From Haliclystus octoradiatus (taxonomy: Eukaryota; Cnidaria; Staurozoa; Stauromedusae; Haliclystidae), in the NCBI GenBank assembly GCA_916610825.1, contig OU744449.1, positions 3,856,001 to 3,920,000 on the forward strand: 64,000 nucleotides of DNA. The letters are read 5' to 3'. Below, piece after piece: positions 36,501-46,600 of the stretch (its first letter is position 1; each line of letters opens with the position of its first letter). Below the pieces are notes generated by a model that saw nothing but the letters and a program-made list of their open reading frames with translations, searched no databases and was not told the origin of the DNA. A program made the translations under genes and the position numbers.

Positions 36501-36949
36501 TACGCCTATCAAATTTGTAAGGCGCCGTCGAAGTGTTGATTAAAGAAAAGATGTGGAGAAAAGATTAAAAAACACTAAACGATGTCTGAACTTCTATACA
36601 TTGCGATTCCATTCTCAAAATATGGATTATGGCTCTAAAATGGAATAATCTAGATGGAATGAGCAATATGTACAAAAATGCCAAATGGGTTTTTGGTTTG
36701 TACTGAAAGTGTTGGTACTTCATCAAGACTTCCAGCTGTGTGTCGATGTTTTTCGCGTGCAGCACTTTTCGAATTAGTTGTTTTACGTACTGACTGTTCG
36801 TTCCTCATTCCAATAAATTTGATGCCAGCCCTTTGAGCAGCAACAGCGACATCTATGACTGGAATTCCAACAACTCCAAACATGTACTCAACGCCTTGAC
36901 TTCGCAGCGCTTTACAAAGGACGGCTGCACCATCCACTTCATCATCCAT
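18521..36949 (-). CDS. HACL1: HACL1, 2-hydroxyacyl-CoA lyase 1 (peroxisomal, TPP-dependent)
   Basis: Cleaves 2-hydroxyacyl-CoA to formyl-CoA and a shortened aldehyde in peroxisomal alpha-oxidation (family knowledge). Seventeen exons, coding order: 36949-36791, 36412-36372, 36090-36010, 34583-34511, 33830-33753, 33065-32974, 30873-30761, 29116-28981, 26640-26535, 26147-26064, 25000-24905, 22989-22936, 21651-21551, 20823-20650, 20095-19985, 19347-19161, 18553-18521. All phases join and sum to 572 residues plus stop (human protein is 578). Visible: [12 protein letters not shown] and GMRNEQ with the catalytic Glu at residue 51; [22 protein letters not shown]; the TPP motif [14 protein letters not shown] (447-460) followed by VANNNGIF. 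The last exon, 11 codons, ends [10 protein letters not shown]; the final SKL is a canonical PTS1. HACL1 is preferred over ILVBL/HACL2 because of PTS1 and overall match. Head-to-head with MYD88. Confidence 0.96.
18899..19069. mobile_element. CAGGGTCCGAC-type MITE
   Basis: CAGGGTCCGACAATAGTTAG to CCTTTCGACAGGCACTG, with an AATTTCAGAAGAAAATGTC core as in the other copies. Inside HACL1 intron 16, about 90 bp from exon 16. Confidence 0.65.
19392..19530. mobile_element. Pogo/Tigger-like MITE, truncated at one end
   Basis: Matches the family from GACCATTATAGGCAGGTGG to the intact end ATAACAGGTTTGACTGTA; the first about 40 bp are missing or eroded. Confidence 0.65.
21848..22023. mobile_element. CAGGGTCCGAC-type MITE
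   Basis: CACCAGGGTCCGATAGAAGT to CTTTTGTCTGACCCTGGTG. The inverted repeat extends outward to CACC/GGTG and the element is flanked by TA. In HACL1 intron 12. Confidence 0.7.
22130..22530. repeat. TTCATGAA-palindrome element copies (degenerate)
   Basis: Starts CCCCTGCGAAAACATTTCAG; a second stretch of TTCATGAA variants runs from about 22330 to 22520. In HACL1 intron 12. Confidence 0.5.
23665..23792 (+). mobile_element. Short hammerhead-bearing retroelement copy
   Basis: From about TTTTTCACCACATTTACTTA to TTGTCTGCTGCTATTA. The same sequence recurs, reversed, at 29474-29604. No coding capacity in about 125 bp; the 3' half is the ribozyme-like segment. Inside HACL1 intron 11, antisense to that gene. 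Confidence 0.6.
23737..23786 (+). ncRNA. Candidate type I hammerhead ribozyme
   Basis: Core CTGATGA (23744-23750) and GAAAC (23764-23768) both present. Stem II is GGC(52-54)/GCC(60-62) with loop TAATG and an A-A mismatch at its base. Minimal stem III is AC/GT followed by the cleavage-site C at 23779 (GTC). Stem I pairs AGCAGTA (23737-23743) with TGCTGCT (23780-23786), seven pairs including one G-T. An open stem I with a very short stem III is the layout reported for Penelope-like retroelements. The weak stem II is the main doubt. Confidence 0.5.
24135..24617 (+). pseudogene. 5'-truncated LINE: reverse transcriptase C-terminal fragment, frameshifted
   Basis: One frame reads [20 protein letters not shown] and [11 protein letters not shown], typical of the segment after the RT domain in non-LTR retrotransposons (compare LYGSETW...MLR..LG..W). 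After about 24345 the reading moves to another frame ([20 protein letters not shown], then [20 protein letters not shown]) and stops near 24575. It ends in a TAC/ACT repeat tail at 24590-24617. Sense strand is opposite to the host gene HACL1, whose intron 11 it occupies. Confidence 0.75.
24640..24880. repeat. 51- to 60-bp tandem repeat derived from the TTCATGAA family
   Basis: Four to five units of AAAGTTCATGAACTGTTTAA plus AAGGTGTTAATAACAGTTAA; the last two full units are identical. Lies 25 bp from HACL1 exon 11. Confidence 0.75.
26190..26366. mobile_element. Pogo/Tigger-like MITE, intact copy
   Basis: 177 bp, CAGTGAAACCTGTATATAAC to GCTATAACAGGTTTGACTG, TA on both sides. Best copy of the family; between HACL1 exons 9 and 10. 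Confidence 0.85.
26785..26855 (-). pseudogene. tRNA-like fragment (B-box-containing)
   Basis: On the minus strand AGAGGGCCTTGGGTTCAATT CC resembles a T-arm and B box; the upstream half is weak. Probably an old SINE head. Confidence 0.3.
26860..27170. repeat. TTCATGAA-palindrome elements, two copies
   Basis: Starts CCCCTGAGAAAAATAGTTCA; many TTCATGAAC variants and the GGGCCA centre follow. In HACL1 intron 8. Confidence 0.6.
28162..28518 (-). mobile_element. tRNA-derived SINE, full length, 11-bp target duplication
   Basis: 357 bp flanked by the perfect direct repeat TCAGGTGAATG (28151-28161, 28519-28529). On the minus strand it begins with a tRNA-like head: A box TTAGCTCAGATGG, B box GGTTCAAATCC. 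In HACL1 intron 8. The 98-codon plus-strand ORF across it is incidental. Confidence 0.88.
28559..28957. mobile_element. hAT-like MITE with a Tigger-like MITE nested inside
   Basis: Ends CAGAGCCATCTATTTGGGAC and AATAGATGGCTCTG; perfect 8-bp duplication TTTACATT outside both (28551-28558, 28958-28965). CAGAG ends and 8-bp duplications fit hAT. A Tigger-like MITE (about 28676-28851) has inserted into it, so the hAT insertion is older. Confidence 0.8.
28676..28851. mobile_element. Pogo/Tigger-like MITE (nested)
   Basis: AGTCAAACCTGTTATAACGG to TATATACAGGTTTCACTG, then TA. Orientation opposite to the copy at 26190. Confidence 0.8.
29391..29692. mobile_element. CAGGGTCCGAC-type MITE interrupted by the hammerhead retroelement
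   Basis: Left half from GGGTCTGACAAAGGAAGGGA to about 29473, right half from about 29605 to CTAAACCTTTGACATGACC. The insertion between is a separate feature. Confidence 0.65.
29474..29604 (-). mobile_element. Short hammerhead-bearing retroelement, copy 2 (decayed core)
   Basis: Reverse complement of 23665-23792. The A/T-rich direct repeat TTTTTTTCATTTA, about 13 bp, flanks it, as expected for retrotransposition. The core reads CTAATGA in place of CTGATGA, an invariant-position change that should abolish cleavage; stem I and GAAAC are kept. Confidence 0.65.
29945..30293. repeat. TTCATGAA-palindrome element, best-preserved ends
   Basis: The copy at 30082-30293 runs from CACTGCGAAAAACAGTTCAG to CTGAACTGTTTTCGCAGGGG, clearly inverted ends. 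Internal TTCATGAA repeats and the centre GGGGCCATTTAACG. A degenerate stretch precedes it. Confidence 0.75.
30972..31273. repeat. Dispersed palindromic repeat (GATAAACGGATAAG family)
   Basis: Left arm ACTTGATCTACTTTACCAAT...GATAAACGGATAAGT pairs with right arm ACTTATCCGTTAATAGAATT...AAGTAATCAAGTCACTTAGT. About 300 bp; a second partial copy is at 17544. Confidence 0.6.
31942..32107. mobile_element. CAGGGTCCGAC-type MITE
   Basis: CAGGGTCCAACAAAAGTAGG to GGACGAATCCCTCGTCAGACC, with the AATTCAGAAGAAAATATT core. In HACL1 intron 6. Confidence 0.65.
32121..32425. repeat. Tandem duplication, 175-bp period
   Basis: CATAGGACCTTTTCAAATAA at 32122 returns at 32297; about 100 bp match with one or two changes, then TTTTTGCTCT closes both units. 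Confidence 0.85.
32583..32875. repeat. Tandem duplication, about 154-bp period
   Basis: ATCAAGTAAAAAGC, TATAATTAACAA and CTACAACAAATC occur in the same order in both halves, more diverged than the neighbouring 175-bp pair. Confidence 0.7.
33925..34085. mobile_element. Pogo/Tigger-like MITE (eroded)
   Basis: AAACTGTATATAGCAGCCAC to AGGCAGCCACTATTGCATATTTGACTGTA; recognisable AGACAGGTGGCC core. In HACL1 intron 4. Confidence 0.65.
34855..35105. repeat. TTCATGAA-palindrome element copies (degenerate)
   Basis: Dense GTTCATGAAC and GAACAGTTTATG variants closed by TTTTACGCAGGAG, the family end. A weaker stretch is at 34305-34400. Both in introns 3-4 of HACL1. Confidence 0.5.
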
Positions 36950-37607
36950 TGTGTCTAACGTTTTGGCGTATTATGTCTATGAATTCGGAAAATAATGCCG
37001 AAATATTTGGTAAATCTGAACATTCAGGCTCTGCTACTATTTGGAAAGTGAACTTTGAAACTTGTGCCATCTATCACCAAACGGGTAAAGGAGGCTAGCT
37101 AAAGATTACTCAGCAAGGCAGCCAATAAAATCACAACCGTGAGCATGCAGTATTAACCGTAACAGTTTAGTTTGCAATTAGATTATTATTCAAAATAGCT
37201 TTTGCTCAAATAGCACGGCATATGGAATGAGAGGATCCAGTTCCTTTTAGATATATTTGTAAGGATTTGTAATTTAGTCAATATTTTTGAATTTTAATGG
37301 ACGTTATATGACAGGACAGGTCTTCTTATCTTATTGTTCAATTTTCTTAACAATATCAAGTATAATGAATGAACCATGTGATATGTCTTCAATCGTGATA
37401 TAATATACATTTACATCGTGAAATTTACAATATATCTATACTGTAAGGGGTAAGCTGGCTCCTGGCTCCAGGCTGCATTTCTGTCTAACGTTTTATATCA
37501 ATCAAAAAGTTGTCTGTCATCTGTCTGTCTCAAAGTGAAAGCAGTGTGCAATTAATTTTAAAAGTTAAACATTGTAAAAGTAGAAGTGTACATCATTACC
37601 AGCAGCA
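36950..37607. promoter_or_regulatory. Divergent HACL1/MYD88 intergenic region (likely shared promoter)
   Basis: 658 bp between the two ATGs, which point away from each other; both 5' UTRs and any promoter elements must lie here unless there are unseen upstream exons. TGTCTAACGTTTT occurs near both ends (about 36951 and 37484). No TATA box is obvious. Confidence 0.55.
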
Positions 37608-40600
37608 ATGGATTCTGATTTGAAGATTTCTACTATGAGATATAGGGATCTTGAACGTCTATCTATACTTCTTAGACCATCATCATTAGGAAAAGATTGG
37701 CGTAGTTTTGCTGACATTATTGGATTCACTGTTGAAGAAATTAGATGGCTTGAAGAAGAACGTGATCCTGTGATAACTTTATTCAAAAAATGGGAAACTG
37801 GAATTGATAAATTTATCCCTGCCAACTTTCAAGAAATGACTATGGCTTTGAAGCAGCTAAAACGATTTGATGTTATAGAGGAATTGGCTGATATTTATTC
37901 TAGATTGCAGAAAGGTAGGCTTTATCCTTGGTGAACTGTGGAAGGGATAACTTTCCAATTTATTTGCGTTTAGGGTAGGGCGTTCTGAGCTGCCTTACAC
38001 TGGCCTTACCTTAAGTAGTGGAATACTTGAATTTCAAAGGACATATATTTACACCAATTTCACGCCCCCACAAAAACACATTCTACGTCATGCCAAAATA
38101 TGTCAACAATTAGTTGAAAACTATAGAAAAATCACAAGATTTGACAATCTGTGCGCCAAATTTTCGAAAAGTCTACTACATTTTATACCGGATATATCCT
38201 GCGTAACAAACATGTATGAAATCAACTACTTGGTGGCGTTTTCTACCCGAGTTCCTAGCACGCCTTTGAGGTTGGCTGGCCATGCCGCAAAAAATGGCAG
38301 TTTGAAGGTATTGCAGAGCGATGCAGTAGGCGTATGCAGTAGATGTATTGAAAAAGAAATAGGATCCATAATCCTCTTGTCAAATCTCCAAATTGTACGG
38401 TAACATAAACTGAAACTTAATCTATGAGGGGAATCTTCTGACAATTGAACATAATATCACTTAGGTTTATATACATGGTTGATTGAATTTCTCAAAATAA
38501 ATAATATTTTAGAATTGAAAGAGTAAAAAAAGTAATGTGGACGGTGTCGCCCTACCGAAGGCACCTGTACCACTCCTCTATTTCTAGAATAGTGGCTCTT
38601 TTCGCTAAGAGCAATGATGTCAAACGCTCCTTAGATCTCAGCCGCGACACTGCAGATCAATCTCGACAGATTTCATGGCAGATAGGCCTTGGTTATCAAT
38701 GCGCAACGATGCGCCGCAGCTACTCACAATGCAATTCCTTCTGAACCATTCCATCCGCCATCCTTAGATGGTACTCATTTGATGTTTCAGATAAAGTCAA
38801 GGCTGAGTTTACCTGAGGGGGATTTGAACCACAGTCGATGAGATATGATACAATCTGAAGTTTGGTTGCTCTGCCAACTGAGCTAATCACCCCACTGAAA
38901 GAGTGACCACTATATATATATGGATGACCCTGCGTAGAGATGGTCACTAAAACAGGTTTGACTATATACCCAATTACCACATACTATTTCAGCAGATTAG
39001 GCCTACCCCTATTTCCTAGGTCAACTTTTTCTGGACTTGGTCAAGCGATTAAATATTTCACAACTGTTGTGTAATGTAATTTGTAATAATCAAGCTGTTC
39101 TGTCTTGTATATGCGAAGTTGTAATTCTATGTGTAATTGACGTCATCACCCTATGTAATTCCTGTAATCTATGTATATGTAATTTGAATAATAAATCAGT
39201 TCCAGTTTGACCGTCGTTGTGTTCGCTGGGACTCAATGTCGCTATAGCAAAGTCAGCTATAGCTATATGACAATTTGGCGTCCCTTATTGGGCTTCAACT
39301 AAACAGCTGAAGTATACTGTATAAAGCAAGTTAAATATCACCTCTGCTCAAAAGAAACGAAACACGAGAAGATATCAAAGGGAAGTGCATGTTAAAATCA
39401 CCTCTTCAGAGACAAATCGGCCAACAAAAAACACAACGAGACGAAGTATTAAGGAGATTAAATCTACCTAAAGAAACACAGAAATCAACTAAGCAGGCAA
39501 GTTAAACCACCTCTGCTAAAAGAAACAACGACACTATTGAAAATGCTGAAACATGCAAGGACTGCTGAAACATGCAAGGAATACTGAAACATGCGAGGAA
39601 TGCTGAAACATGCAAGGACTGCTGAAACATGCAAGGAATGCTGAAACATGCAAGGAATGCTGAAACATGCGAGGAATGCTGAAACATGCAAGGACTGCTG
39701 AAAAATGCAAGGAATGCTGAAACATGCAATGGACTTTATAAACTGCTGAAACATGCAGGGATTTGTCAAGAAACATTAAAGGTTTTGTTTAACAATGTGT
39801 TATCGTAAGTTGCTAGAAATTGTTTGATAAAATTTGTAAAAGTGTGATTGCCACTCCTTAAAGTTGGAAGGGGGATGTTGTGTAATGTAATTTGTAATAA
39901 TCAAGCTGTTCTGTCTTGTATATGCGAAGTTGTAATTCTATGTGTAATTGACGTCATCACCCTATGTAATTCCTGTAATCTATGTATGTGTAATTTGAAT
40001 AATAAATCAGTTCCAGTTTGACCGTCGTTGTGTTCGCTGGGACTCAATGTCGCTATAGCAAAGTCAGCTATAGCTATACGACAACAACCAGCATCCGACA
40101 AAAGATTTAGCCTTCTGGAATCCTAGATAATTTTATTCTGAATTTCTTTGTTAGAGTTTGGCCCATGAATTGCTAAATTGTTAAGTTTCTTCTGAACTTT
40201 GTCTAGCCTTCCGGAATCTAGGATTGCAGGATTCACACTTTTGTCGGACCCTGTTCACAACAAATTGTTTGACCTGATTACCGCTCATAGAACATATTCC
40301 CCTTCTTGTTGACACATATCCTTAATTTAGACTCAGCAAAGTAAGCATTGTAAGAATCTAAAAAAATGTAAAAAGCAAAGTAACTAGTAACTAGTAATTT
40401 TTCTAGAATTTAGTTCTATGTAGCTGTAGGCCTAATGTAACTGTTGTAAGCAAGCAAAAAATTATGTTTTATCCAGAAGTAACTTTTTAACAGTTTAACT
40501 AGTTACATTTCTCATTTTTCGATATATGCTAATAACTGCCACTATTTCAGTGCCTCATATAGACACAACACATCTATTTAATGATATGTTTTTGCTATGA

Positions 40601-43600
40601 AAGGCTGATTAGTGGATGTGATAGATAAATTGTTTATGCACTATTTTAATTTTTGACATTATTACACTGTTTTCTTTTCAGAAAACATAACTGATGCAGA
40701 AGTTGAATCAACAAACATCAAACAATTAACAGGTACAATAAATAGAGTAGCATTTTAGGAAACAGGTATTGATCTAATGCATGGTTAGGCCTACAGTCAA
40801 AGCAGAGGTGATCTGGACATGGCTCCGGTTCCCAAGGTCCGTCCGAATCTTGACTGTAAGGGGTCGTAGTGCAGACTTTGGTAGGGCGTTGGAACTTGGC
40901 CCGCAGGGTATTGGGTTCATCCCTGCCAGGAGCACTATTGATTAGCATCAGGAAGGGCATCTGGCCATTAAACTCACACATACTCTAAAATCCCTAATCA
41001 ACTAACCAACTAACCAACTAACCAACCACCCCGGTAAAAAAAGCTACCAGCTTTCCTGGTTTGTAGCTACATGATAAATGTTAAAAAAAATAAAAATAAA
41101 AATTGATTGGCCGGACCCAGATCTGGATCTGAACCCTCAAAATTTTAAGTGGATCCTTAAAACAGGAACCTATATCAATCGCTAGTAGCTAAATGTTTCT
41201 TGAAATAATAATATGATCAATTTATTCAGGTAGACTAGAGATTTATAATTTATGAGAATACAATGTAAATAATGAATATTGATTTTCGTTTGTCAATAAA
41301 AATAATAAATTATAAAAATTTTTCGGATCCACTTCGGATCTTATTTGTCATCCTATAATGGATTTGGATTCAGATTCATTTTGCTTGTATCCAGATCGGA
41401 TCTGATCACCTCTGAGTCGCCTGTTGTAATGGTCACCTATATGCAGTGGCCATCTTTCTATTGGCTACCTGCATATATAGTTGGTCAGTTTCTTTACCTC
41501 GTCGTAGCTGGCTGTTATATACAGGTTTCACTGTATATTAAGGCAAGCATGTCGAAAAAAGTTGCATAAACTTAGACAACACTTACAACCGCGATAGTTT
41601 AAGTTTATTCTTCATCATTCATGACTGATCAAGAATAAACTTAAACTATCGCGGTTGTAATTGTTGTCTAAGTTTATGAGTTTAAAAAAATTTCTAGGTG
41701 TCAGATTATCAAACAAACAAACTTAGTTTCTTGTGCAAAGTAAAAAATTTATTGGCGCCATTCAGATGAAATCATGAAACCCGGTTCTGTTTGATTTTTT
41801 GCCACGTGCCATGTCAGAAGCGATAAAAATGTTTGGAAATGATCGATATTGGGTCAACAAAGATAGACTTTTAAGGATGTTACTGATGTCGGACGAAGAT
41901 GTTGTTTTTAAATTTGAATTAGTCAATACTTCTATTTACTAAATACATTTTATTTGGTTGATTTTCACAAAGGTAAGATAATATTATGGCTTGTTTAAAA
42001 CTCTTTCAAACACAAATCTGAATTAGACTATCTTGATTCTATTATAATATCTTGATAACAGCAATATTATAATAATATAATATAGTATGAGGTGAACACA
42101 TGTACTGGGTATGTGAGAGTGCTCAATGTTTTTTAAGACAGAGCATAATATAGAATTGACACATCTTTGTGTCTATTCTAACAGCAATATTATAAAATAT
42201 ATGTTTTATTTGTTTTAAATTATCTCTATAATTGAATTTCTACTCCGAATCAGAAAATTCTTCTGTAAATTTTCACTGGACTAATGAAGCTACAGCCAGC
42301 CATGAGAGTAGATAAATAGACCAATATATTCAGGTGACCTTTATATACACTGGGTTGAAAGTCTACAAAATAAAATGTGTGCCTAAAATCGAATTTCCCC
42401 TTTCAAAGTGCCTGAAAGTTGTTTAAGTTACTAACTTATGAAATTACATTATCCCAATGAGAATTGATTGTTATATGCTTAGAATTCAAAATAGCTACGA
42501 ATTCAGTTAAAGTCTGCCATAGTTAGGCCTACTCCACAAATAAAATGCAGAAATTTGTGCAATCTTAATTACTGTGCCTCCAGTATTTCTATAGGCTAGT
42601 CACCATAGTACTGTTGTTTCTGATCTCATACTATAAATATTCTTCATGATGTAGCTTTACCCTCAAGGGACAAACAATTTTTATTTATATATATATATCT
42701 TAATTAATAATAAAAAACATTCACTTAAGAATGGCTGGAGTCAATCAGCCGAAACGTTGTGTAAACCTAGTTATGTTGATATTTTGTACTAAATTTATCG
42801 CCAAGAAGATTCTGATAAATAAGTATTTCTATTATTTCAGAAATGTTCTTGCGGTCCGGCGGTCCCAGAAGTCCCCATATTATTGAGTCCTTCAGGGGCA
42901 TATCAATAGCAACTATTATTTTAGACATTGCAAGAGTGACCACTGTAGACAGGTGGCCGCTGTATAGAGGTGTCCATTGTAAAATGCTTGACTGTGTATT
43001 GATTATTTAGCCGATTTGTGCTGAAAGATGTTTTTATACCTGTTTTCACAATTCATTCTAGTTCATGAAAAGTATGATGTGTTCATCTCGTACTCACACG
43101 AAGATGTGGAATTTGCTAAACTGTTATTGAAAGAGCTTGAATCCAGTCCAAACAATTTCAATGTTTGTATTGATTTTAAAGATTTTCTACCTGGATATTC
43201 AAGTCTTGAACAAATTGTTGAAATTATTGAGAATAAATGCAAGAAAGTCATTGTTGTTTTATCAGAGAATTATGTCAAATGTGAAATGTGTGAATATCAA
43301 GCTCAAATTGCTTTAATGCTTTCGCCTGGTAAGTGTTGACTTAATTAACTGTGTTCAAGTTTAAATTTATTATTTAAATAGTTTTTTATTTTTTGTTTGA
43401 TGTTTTAATTTATTTACACACCGTAAGCTTGTAGAATTTTTAACTTAGTAGTTTAGATATATAATGATAGGGCTCTCACCGCAAATCTACAATCTGTGTA
43501 GTGGTGTAGTCCCATAGAAAAAATCAACCAGTCATATTGACACTGTGGCTAGAATATAGTTATTGGAAATTGTCTTTTAATTTCTATTTGAGTTTTATAA

Positions 43601-46600
43601 GAGTCTGGAACTAGTTCTAGGGGTGATTAGCTCAGTTGGCAGAGCAAACGAATTTCAGATTGTATCATATCTGATCGACTGTGGTTCAAATCCCCCTGAG
43701 AGGTCAACTCAGCCTTGACTTTATCTGTAACATCACATGAGTACCATCTTAGGATGGCGGATGGAATGGTTCAGAAGAAATTGCATTGTGAGTAGCTGCG
43801 GCGCATCATTGCGCATTAACAATCAAGACCTATCTGCCATGAAATCTGTTGAAATTGATCTGCAGTGTCGCGGCTGAGATCTAAGGAGGGTTTAACATCA
43901 TTTGCTCTTAGCGAATAGAGCCATATTTCTAGAGGAGTGGTACGGGTGCCTTCGGTAGGGCGACACCGCCCACATTAATTTACTTAGACTCGAATTAGTT
44001 CAGAATATCATGGTGAATAATTTGGGGAATAATTGCCAGACTATTTCCAATAGCTATATTATAGTCAGATTGTCCATATGATTGTTAGGTTTTTTCAATG
44101 GGACTATACTACTACACAGATTGTAGATTTTCAGCTCTCGCCGTATGTCGCCGTTCTAACTGAGTAGGTCATAAGTTGTTATAGATGACCTGTTTACAGG
44201 CTGTTCTTTAAATCCATGAATATTATAAGTAGTTTATGATTCATCATGGTTTCATGTCACGTCAAAGGTGCTAAGGAGCATGAGTTAAGCTCCGACTCCA
44301 TCTGACATTGATGTCTTTCCCAGGCATTGGGTTCACGGAGAAAAACATTTTGCAGATTTTCAGGTTTTCCTTCTCTGTTTTTTTTTTTCGGTTTTTGATG
44401 ATATTTGAGTCCGGTTCACGGATTTTTAAGTAGTCTGGTTTGCGAAATGTGTGATGTTTATCCTTTGGTTTTCGGATAATTCGACTGTACATTACTATTT
44501 ATTCAACAATCAATGGTTTATAATTGTTCAATACCTTCTCAAACAACTGAATCGGAAAAGTCAAGTTTTATCCCTTTCAGCTACCTTAACATGGATAAAA
44601 TAAGTCACAGTGTGAGTCAGTTATTTCATAGGGACATAGACCCATATTCTCCAGTCTTATGTGCTGTAATTTCCTTCTGATATCGGTGACTGCATCTGAA
44701 AATGTTTCAGAAATGTTAGTTACATGTCTTATTGTCCATCAGACCGGTTTTTGTCCAAAATTCGTTTTTTGCTGCGGTTTTCGGCTTTTGGGTCTACTTT
44801 TTGCAGTTTTACAAATTTCAGACCCCCCTCTAGACAGGAGCAGAAATGTGAAACTAGGATACAATCCTTGTAATTTCTAATGGATATTGCATATTGAGTA
44901 GATGTATTTGACGGGCTAAACCGGATCGTTGCGCAAATACCGGATTGGCTGACGGATCGTTGCGCACATAACGGAGTGGTTGACCGGATCGTTGCGCTAA
45001 TACCGGATTGGTTGACCGGATCGTTGTGCAAATCGTTGCGCTTTTTACCGGAGTTCTGGATCGTCTACTATACATCTACTATATTGAAAATTGTCTAGCT
45101 ATTTCAACATAGATGTGCTGAATAGTTTCTGTATTTCAAATAATTTTTCATATTTCATTCGAATTTTTCGCTAGTTCATAATTTGTTATCCATTTGAATG
45201 TTATATGAATGGAAGCCCTTTCAAAAGACTACATCTTGAAAGATATTGGATTGTTTGAGATTGAATTGGTAGCAAAACAATAGTTGTTTGCATTCAGTAA
45301 ATGTCAGAATAATGATTTATTGCTAATGCATGAGTATTGTAAGAACATAAGTGGCAGTTATGTCTTGTAATCTGTGTCTCCTTTCTTGTACACTCCTATT
45401 AATTATGACATTTAAAATCATTTAACAGATTATTTAATTGAATAAATAATTGAATCTGTCCTTTCATCCTATTAAAACGATAACGACTAACATCTTAATT
45501 GTCATCGTGATTTTAACTTATTTGAAACAGTGGGCAATGAAAACTGCTGTGTTTCTACGTCACGGCACAGACTTCCCCTTTATTGGAGTTTACATTTAAA
45601 TAAGATTTAATCTCCAGAACTTTAACGATGTTTTAAACGATTGCTGCACGCACACCTCTTTTAGTCTATAGATACCAAATATTTGTTGTTTAGATAGAAT
45701 TGGATTGATAAATGTCATGAACCGGAGGTAGCTTGAACCTTATTTTTGGTATACGGAGACGCTCAAATATTAAAGGGTACCTTTTTCAAAATTATGGAAA
45801 ATATTTAGGGTGTTATTTGCCATAAAAAATTTTCGAGTTATAGTTTAGTTAGACTTTTTGCCAATTTTTAATTTTTCCTCTTTGTTTTTCTCTAAATATT
45901 TCCACATTTTTTTAGGGCAAAATGTCCTCTTTGATATGTATTTGGGATACTTTTTGCATGATTTGAAACAATTTAATGGACATTTTGTCAAAGCTATATT
46001 TTAATGACCCCGTCAAAGTACAATGGAACTTACCCCCAGTCGTCATGAAGTGCGACTTTTACAAGATGATAAAGCAGCGGCACTAAAGCTAACTAGCAGC
46101 CAATGAATTAGTTTGATTATGCGGTATTTACTCCTTTTTCATTTATTTCAAATGGTCACGCCCACGCCTATGTTAATTATAGCAGACGTAATTAATGTTT
46201 TACGATAAAGAATAGCGACACTATCTATAATTATGTCTACAAATTATACTTTGGGATATAAATATTAATTGGCTAAATATTATCAGTAGTTTTTATATGA
46301 TTTAATTTCTGATTCTATGGCCCCAGCGATGCCGTATTGACCGAATTCGTAGTCATTTTCGTACCGGATAGGGGTTTGAGTTACACGACTACGCTTGAAT
46401 ACGATGCAATATGCTTCGCGGAGCGTAATCATTTTTACTACGTTAGCAAGCGTATTTTTTGACTGCGGAACAGTTTTCACAACGCAACGCATCGTGGAAC
46501 TCAATCAATACGGAACATCGTATTCGTGACCATAGCAATTGCTACGTAATCATGGACACAATGAAATTAAACACACGTGATCGTATTTTACTCCTTCCGT

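Noticed and set aside
36650..36790. Continuation of HACL1 exon 1 past GMRNEQS
   Set aside because: The frame loses all similarity exactly at a GTACGT donor, and the next exon restores the family sequence.
39485..39776. Three overlapping minus-strand ORFs with HVSA/CMF repeats
   Set aside because: Translation of a 19-bp tandem repeat inside the TRIM; all three frames are open because of the repeat.
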